Both the position numbers and the translations under genes were made by a program. A DNA stretch of 12,412 bases from assembly GCF_022267515.1 (NCBI RefSeq), contig NZ_JAKFGB010000004.1:1-12412 (forward strand), in the 5' to 3' direction. Under the pieces are notes generated by a model. It worked only from the letters and a program-made list of their open reading frames with translations, searched no databases and had not been told where the DNA came from. The stretch comes from Rubinisphaera margarita. GTDB taxonomy: Bacteria > Planctomycetota > Planctomycetia > Planctomycetales > Planctomycetaceae. Below are positions 8,829-12,412 of this stretch, piece by piece. Every line of letters begins with the position of its first letter. Within the stretch, counting starts at the first letter, position 1.

Positions 8829-9011
8829 CCGGATGGCCGCGTCATCAATCCCTCCTGCTGCCCCTTAATCGTAGGTCAGCACCCGCCCATTGGGGTAAGT
8901 CATCGTCGTCTGCCGGATCGTGTTGTCGGCTCCGCCCGCGTATCCGTACTGGACATTGGGGTGTCGGTATTCACCATTCTGTTCTGAGGCCTGGATCTCG
9001 GTCGCAAGCCG
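8829..9011 (-). pseudogene. 5' remnant of the orphan Rhs core
   Basis: The minus strand in the same frame as the downstream orphan Rhs ORF still encodes recognisable Rhs sequence, including VQYGYAGGADNTIRQT and MTYPNGRVLTYD. It then meets TAA at 8865-8867 where the family normally has Tyr (YDYG...GGI). After the stop the frame continues as GAAGGIDDAAIR into the annotated ORF. This is most simply a Tyr-to-stop change. Rhs similarity fades by about 9011, just before a TGA at 9012-9014 and only about 14 bases from the end of the upstream 95-aa gene, so the fragment begins abruptly there. Confidence 0.75.
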
Positions 9012-9024
9012 TCAAGGAATGGGT

Positions 9025-9312
9025 TTACTCTGGGGGATCAAGCGAAAGAGTAACTCCACATTCGGGAGCGCTTTCCAGTATTTGATTTATTGCCTTCAAA
9101 GCAAAGTCCAAGCATTGTAATGCATTGACGCCATAAAATGGTGGAAAATCAAACTCGTCTCCAAGTTGAGGCCAATTCCGCAGGCTTGCCTGGCAAAAAT
9201 AGTCACCCCCTCTCGACAAATCCACTTGTGGTGCTGCCATGTAAACGGTCAGCTGATAAGTGTTTTCGGAGGAATCCGTCACGTAGTAGGAGTCTTCAAC
9301 AATATAATCCAC
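9025..9312 (-). CDS. Small acidic protein, candidate Rhs immunity protein
   Basis: A 95-residue cytoplasmic-type protein with no signal peptide or membrane helix. It is strongly acidic: about 15 Asp/Glu against three Arg/Lys. Two segments of likely beta strands (TYQLTVYMAAP, 18-28; GGDYFCQASLRNW, 35-47) are followed by FYGVNALQCLDFALKAINQIL (about 59-79), a G-V-[DN]-A-L-Q-x-L helix. I associate this pattern with a small family often found as DUF6968-like proteins; that match is from memory and unverified. The GTG start at 9312 is the earliest possible, since a TAG codon lies directly upstream in frame. It is preceded by AAAGGA nine bases away, formed across the TAA stop of the Rhs gene, which implies translational coupling. 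Its position 13 bases after a full Rhs tip, small size and acidity all suit an immunity protein that binds and blocks the toxin tip. A later ATG at residue 25 would lose the first strand. Confidence 0.72.
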   Translation of the reverse strand: MDYIVEDSYYVTDSSENTYQLTVYMAAPQVDLSRGGDYFCQASLRNWPQLGDEFDFPPFYGVNALQCLDFALKAINQILESAPECGVTLSLDPPE

Positions 9313-9325
9313 CTAAGAGTATCCT

Positions 9326-12300
9326 TTATCTACAAAGGGCCTTGCAGTCATCGATGCATTTCCCATACCTAGTGAAAGCGTTTCGATGACACAGAGACCG
9401 TTTCTGCTTACTCCGGATTGAGCTGCAAGATGCAGCATCGAGCAGGTAGGCCGCATGACAAGCGGCAGCGCATGCTGCATATGCGGTCTCTTTCGCGATG
9501 TCTTCGGCGATTTGGATTGCGAGGTCGATACACGCGGGGGTAATCAAGCACGCCAAAGCAGATATCCCGAGAATGTCTGCTGCAGTCAACACCGCGACTC
9601 CACCTCCTATTGGAAGGGCCATGGGATTATGGCCGCTTGGATCCGTAAACAGCAGTGGGCTGTTTGCGCAGTAGCGGTACAAATTTGCCGTATCGCCATC
9701 AAACCCAATCGGATCCTCACTCGCAAATCGTCCCACTGCTGGGTCATACCATCGTGCTCGATAATAATAGAGCTCCGCCTGCTTATCCCATTCTCTTGCC
9801 GTGTATGAGTAGTACGGCGAATGGCTAGAATTGGTCTCATTCACGATCTCGCCATAGCTGGAGTAGACCAGATTGATATTCGTTGTCGTATCATTGGCTG
9901 ATGTGTATCGAACGACATCAGTAATCGTGCCCAACTGCCCTGGTAGCAACCATAGGATCTCCGACGGTTGTTCGTCTGCGATCGGCTGATCAACGGCCGG
10001 ACCGTGCAGGAACCGATGCAAATTTAATTCGCTCTCGTCGAAGATCAGTACGATATCTTCCAGCCCGGGCTTCCAGCCAGCGTCGTAAGCGATTCCTTGA
10101 GCTGAGTCGATCGTTCCGTCACCGTTTGCGTCAACCTGCCGCCGGATGCGGCGGTTGTTGACGTCGTAGGCGTAGAATATCTCTTTCGTTTTCGCGTCAC
10201 CGCTGTTTCGGAATGTTACGGTCGTGAGACGATTGCGGTGATCCCAAGCATAGTCCACATAGTCACCGCTCGCCGTAGTGGTCCGCTTCACGCGGTTGCC
10301 TTCGTTGTCGTATTCGTAAACGTGCGTTCCGTCGGACAACAACTGATTATTCGAACCGGTTGAGTATCCGGTCATTGTGCGGTTTCCCGTCAGATCGTAA
10401 CTGAAGTCCTCGTCGGCTTGATAATCGTAGTCCGCATCGAGCAATTCCCCGGCGGCGTCATAAGCGTATTCAGCAAATCCGTCAGGCACGGTCATGGAAT
10501 CAATACGGCGGTTCGCGTCATACGTCACCGAATAGCTCGACAGCGTCGTGCCTCCCTTCGCATGAGTTTGACCGATGAGGCGCATGAAGACGTCATAGCT
10601 CAACTCCGTCGAGATGACGAGATTGGCCGTGTTCGAGGATTCGTAACGGATAATGCCGGTGTTGTAGCCGGGGCTGCCATATTCGAAGTCCACCCGCTTG
10701 TCAGACACGGCATTTCCGCCAGCTTGGCCGGCTTGTGTGATCCGTTCCATCCGCCCCAAGGCATCGTACAGGTAGCCGTTTCGGAAATCGTATGTGCCGT
10801 TAACGGTCGCGGACACGGAAGTGCGTTGTGATAACCGATTGTGTGCGAGCGTCAATTGCACAGTCGGAACCCCCGTCGTGCCTGCGTTGTTGACGGTCGC
10901 CAGCCGATTGCGTCCATCGTACGTATAGGCGAGACCGGTGGCAAGATCGCCTGTTGTCAGCACGCTCGATTCGACACTGTAGGTCGTGGTAATCGTATTG
11001 ACGGTCGTCGTCCCGTCTTTCCAGCGCTCGACGGTGTTTCGGCCGAGATCATCGTACTCATACTCGGTCAGTCGGCCATTCCGATCGATTTTGAGAATGA
11101 GATTCCCAGCGGACCCGTACTCGTACGTTCGAGCATAATCCAGCTCATTGGTCTCTTTGACGACACGTCCGATTCCGTCGTAGCTCCACGTAGTCGTGTT
11201 GTCCTCGGCGTCCGTAAGCGTGAGTCGTGCCCCATTCACCTCATAACTAAAGGTAGTCGTCGCATTCAACGAGTTGGTTGTGGTCACCATCCGATTTAAC
11301 GAGTCATAGGTACGTTCCTGATACTGTTCAACGTCAACCGGCTGCATCTTGATCACGTTGCCAGCGGCATCGTAGAAGGTATCGTCCTCCAGTCTTCCCC
11401 CGCTCAACTGTCCGGTTGCCGCATCGACGCCGTACTGGATCCTGCGATAAACACGCCCGCGATTATCGAATTTGGTTTCAAAACGTTCCACCAGATTTCC
11501 GCTGGTGTTGGTGTTGTAACGCTCGGAGATCACAGGACGGCTTAAATTATCGTGAATCGTCTGCTCGAAGTAATCGATTTCGCCATCGATCTCTATCCGA
11601 CGGTTCCGGAAGTCATATGTGTAATTCGTCACGCGTAGATTGATGGCATCCGCATACTGCGTCTCCTGGGTTAGATTGCCATCGCCGCCATCCTGGCCGT
11701 CGTCGTAGACATTCGACGTGATGATCACCATATTATTGGCAGTCGTTGCCAGCAGCTCATCCCAGCCAGCGGCGGTCAGCTCGCCCCATTGTTCAGAGGT
11801 GAGGGTCTGCCAGGAAGGATTCGCCTGACCTCCTGACGGATCGGAGTTGGTGGCTCCGGTATCGTTGGTGCCCACCCAGCTGGACAGCACTTTGCTCCGC
11901 ACACCGAACACGTACCGGTTGATCGTCCCACCCGGAGAGATCGTCGCAATTCGACGTTTCATCTCGTCATAGCGGTAGCCGGTCTCGGCGTAGTTTACCG
12001 ATTTCAGCCCTTCGCCCGTTGACGGGATGTCGAAGTACGCCCGCTCCGACTGCACCTGGCAGCAGTTCGTGTACTGGTAGGTCATCCACCGTGTGTAGCT
12101 CGACTGCGCAAACGTGTCCGAGGGCTGCAACTTGCCGGCCGTGCTGCCGCGCGTCGCCTGGATCTGCTGCTGGATGTGCCCCTGCTTGTCCCAGATTGAG
12201 ATCGAAACCGGGTTGATGAGCGTGTAAGTATAGCTGGGTGCTGAGCCCGTTGCGTAGCCTTGACCAGTACGGCGGATGTTGGACTCGGCGGTGCTCTCGT

Positions 12301-12412
12301 AGACATACCACGCGGCGGTGCGGATCGTCGTGGCTATGCCGTTCAGGTCGATCTCGTGCGAGGGACCCAGTGATTGCGTCATCCGGCCGCGGTCGTCATG
12401 CTCATAGTCGGT
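9326..12412 (-). CDS. Large YD-repeat Rhs protein, partial at window edge
   Basis: The C-terminal 1,028 residues of an Rhs protein. The frame is still open at the right edge (TDYEHDDRGRM...), so the true start and any secretion signal lie outside the window; the ATG at 12382 is internal. Numbered from that ATG, residues 1-870 hold many YD repeats such as YRYDEMKRRIATI (136-148), YEYDDLGRNTV, YDGRNRLATV and YLYDALGRMERIT, which wind into the hollow beta-cocoon. Residues 874-917 are a textbook Rhs core: YDPAVGRFASEDPIGFDGD and ANLYRYCANSP, ending in DPSG (914-917). The following tip of about 100 residues begins with a hydrophobic segment (about 921-960). It then has a cysteine-rich helical region with C at 971, 975, 986, 998, 1009, 1013 and 1017. 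No known nuclease or deaminase motif is visible. An extra W-x7-W-x7-W segment sits at 191-207. The presumed role is a contact-dependent or secreted toxin; the delivery system is not visible. Confidence 0.9.
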   Translation of the reverse strand, partial: TDYEHDDRGRMTQSLGPSHEIDLNGIATTIRTAAWYVYESTAESNIRRTGQGYATGSAPSYTYTLINPVSISIWDKQGHIQQQIQATRGSTAGKLQPSDTFAQSSYTRWMTYQYTNCCQVQSERAYFDIPSTGEGLKSVNYAETGYRYDEMKRRIATISPGGTINRYVFGVRSKVLSSWVGTNDTGATNSDPSGGQANPSWQTLTSEQWGELTAAGWDELLATTANNMVIITSNVYDDGQDGGDGNLTQETQYADAINLRVTNYTYDFRNRRIEIDGEIDYFEQTIHDNLSRPVISERYNTNTSGNLVERFETKFDNRGRVYRRIQYGVDAATGQLSGGRLEDDTFYDAAGNVIKMQPVDVEQYQERTYDSLNRMVTTTNSLNATTTFSYEVNGARLTLTDAEDNTTTWSYDGIGRVVKETNELDYARTYEYGSAGNLILKIDRNGRLTEYEYDDLGRNTVERWKDGTTTVNTITTTYSVESSVLTTGDLATGLAYTYDGRNRLATVNNAGTTGVPTVQLTLAHNRLSQRTSVSATVNGTYDFRNGYLYDALGRMERITQAGQAGGNAVSDKRVDFEYGSPGYNTGIIRYESSNTANLVISTELSYDVFMRLIGQTHAKGGTTLSSYSVTYDANRRIDSMTVPDGFAEYAYDAAGELLDADYDYQADEDFSYDLTGNRTMTGYSTGSNNQLLSDGTHVYEYDNEGNRVKRTTTASGDYVDYAWDHRNRLTTVTFRNSGDAKTKEIFYAYDVNNRRIRRQVDANGDGTIDSAQGIAYDAGWKPGLEDIVLIFDESELNLHRFLHGPAVDQPIADEQPSEILWLLPGQLGTITDVVRYTSANDTTTNINLVYSSYGEIVNETNSSHSPYYSYTAREWDKQAELYYYRARWYDPAVGRFASEDPIGFDGDTANLYRYCANSPLLFTDPSGHNPMALPIGGGVAVLTAADILGISALACLITPACIDLAIQIAEDIAKETAYAACAAACHAAYLLDAASCSSIRSKQKRSLCHRNAFTRYGKCIDDCKALCR
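11741..11812 (-). repeat. Tryptophan octad motif in large Rhs
   Basis: Three tryptophans eight residues apart (191, 199, 207 from the ATG at 12382), with the units WQTLTSEQ, WGELTAAG and WDELLATT. It sits in a linker after DPSGGQ and before NNMVIITSNVYDDG. From memory, related planctomycete Rhs proteins run directly from the glycine-rich linker to NNM, so this reads as an in-frame insertion. Confidence 0.6.

Noticed and set aside
8448..8987. 179-codon plus-strand ORF opposite the orphan Rhs
   Set aside because: It is antisense to clear Rhs coding sequence, crosses the boundary of the decayed 5' part, and has no recognisable motif or ribosome-binding site.
9012..9014. TGA upstream of the Rhs remnant as a second nonsense mutation
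   Set aside because: Rhs similarity fades at this point, so it is more likely sequence at the module junction than a mutation inside formerly continuous Rhs coding sequence.
10418..11299. Two long plus-strand ORFs (137 and 152 codons) opposite the large Rhs
   Set aside because: They mirror the repetitive YD-repeat codons on the other strand; the minus strand gives canonical Rhs sequence throughout.

Overview
The window looks like a chromosomal accessory region from a planctomycete (Planctomycetota). Three things suggest this. The Rhs/YD-repeat proteins have the style of that phylum (for example a 'GTNDTGATNSDP' linker). There is a decayed IS4-type transposase of a kind I associate with Rhodopirellula-like genomes. 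There is also a small N-anchored leucine-rich-repeat protein with 'T.VTD' repeats. The assignment rests on recognising these styles, not on a search.

Left part (13-5008): a glycan-modification cluster. One glycosyltransferase gene is on the minus strand (13-798). It diverges from a plus-strand run of four genes: a DxD glycosyltransferase-like protein (852-1697), a two-domain GT-A-like/SAM methyltransferase fusion (1723-3201), a PAPS-type sulfotransferase (about 3245-3991) and a GT-B-like glycosyltransferase (4037-5008). Short gaps suggest a single transcript. Together they would assemble, methylate and sulfate an oligosaccharide or surface glycan.

Middle part (5009-6021): a boundary zone between the two convergent gene sets. 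It has about 230 bases with no recognisable gene, then a minus-strand IS4-family transposase relic with at least two in-frame stops, then an unrecognised ORF whose GTG start overlaps the stop of the next gene.

Right part (6018-12412): a polymorphic-toxin (Rhs) locus read entirely on the minus strand. It enters the window at the right edge with a large YD-repeat Rhs protein (9326 to beyond 12412). That protein ends in a canonical Rhs core and a hydrophobic, cysteine-rich tip of about 100 residues. It is followed 13 bases later by a 95-aa very acidic protein, a good immunity candidate. Next comes a 5'-truncated second Rhs core with a different, very cysteine-rich tip (6984-8828, with a remnant up to about 9011). 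This is followed 12 bases later by an N-anchored LRR protein (6018-6971). The order core-tip-immunity, then orphan core-tip-immunity, is the classical layout of displaced Rhs toxin/immunity modules. The unusual points are the LRR protein in the immunity position and an in-frame W-x7-W-x7-W motif shared by both Rhs proteins. No tRNA, rRNA, CRISPR array, riboswitch or convincing rho-independent terminator was seen.
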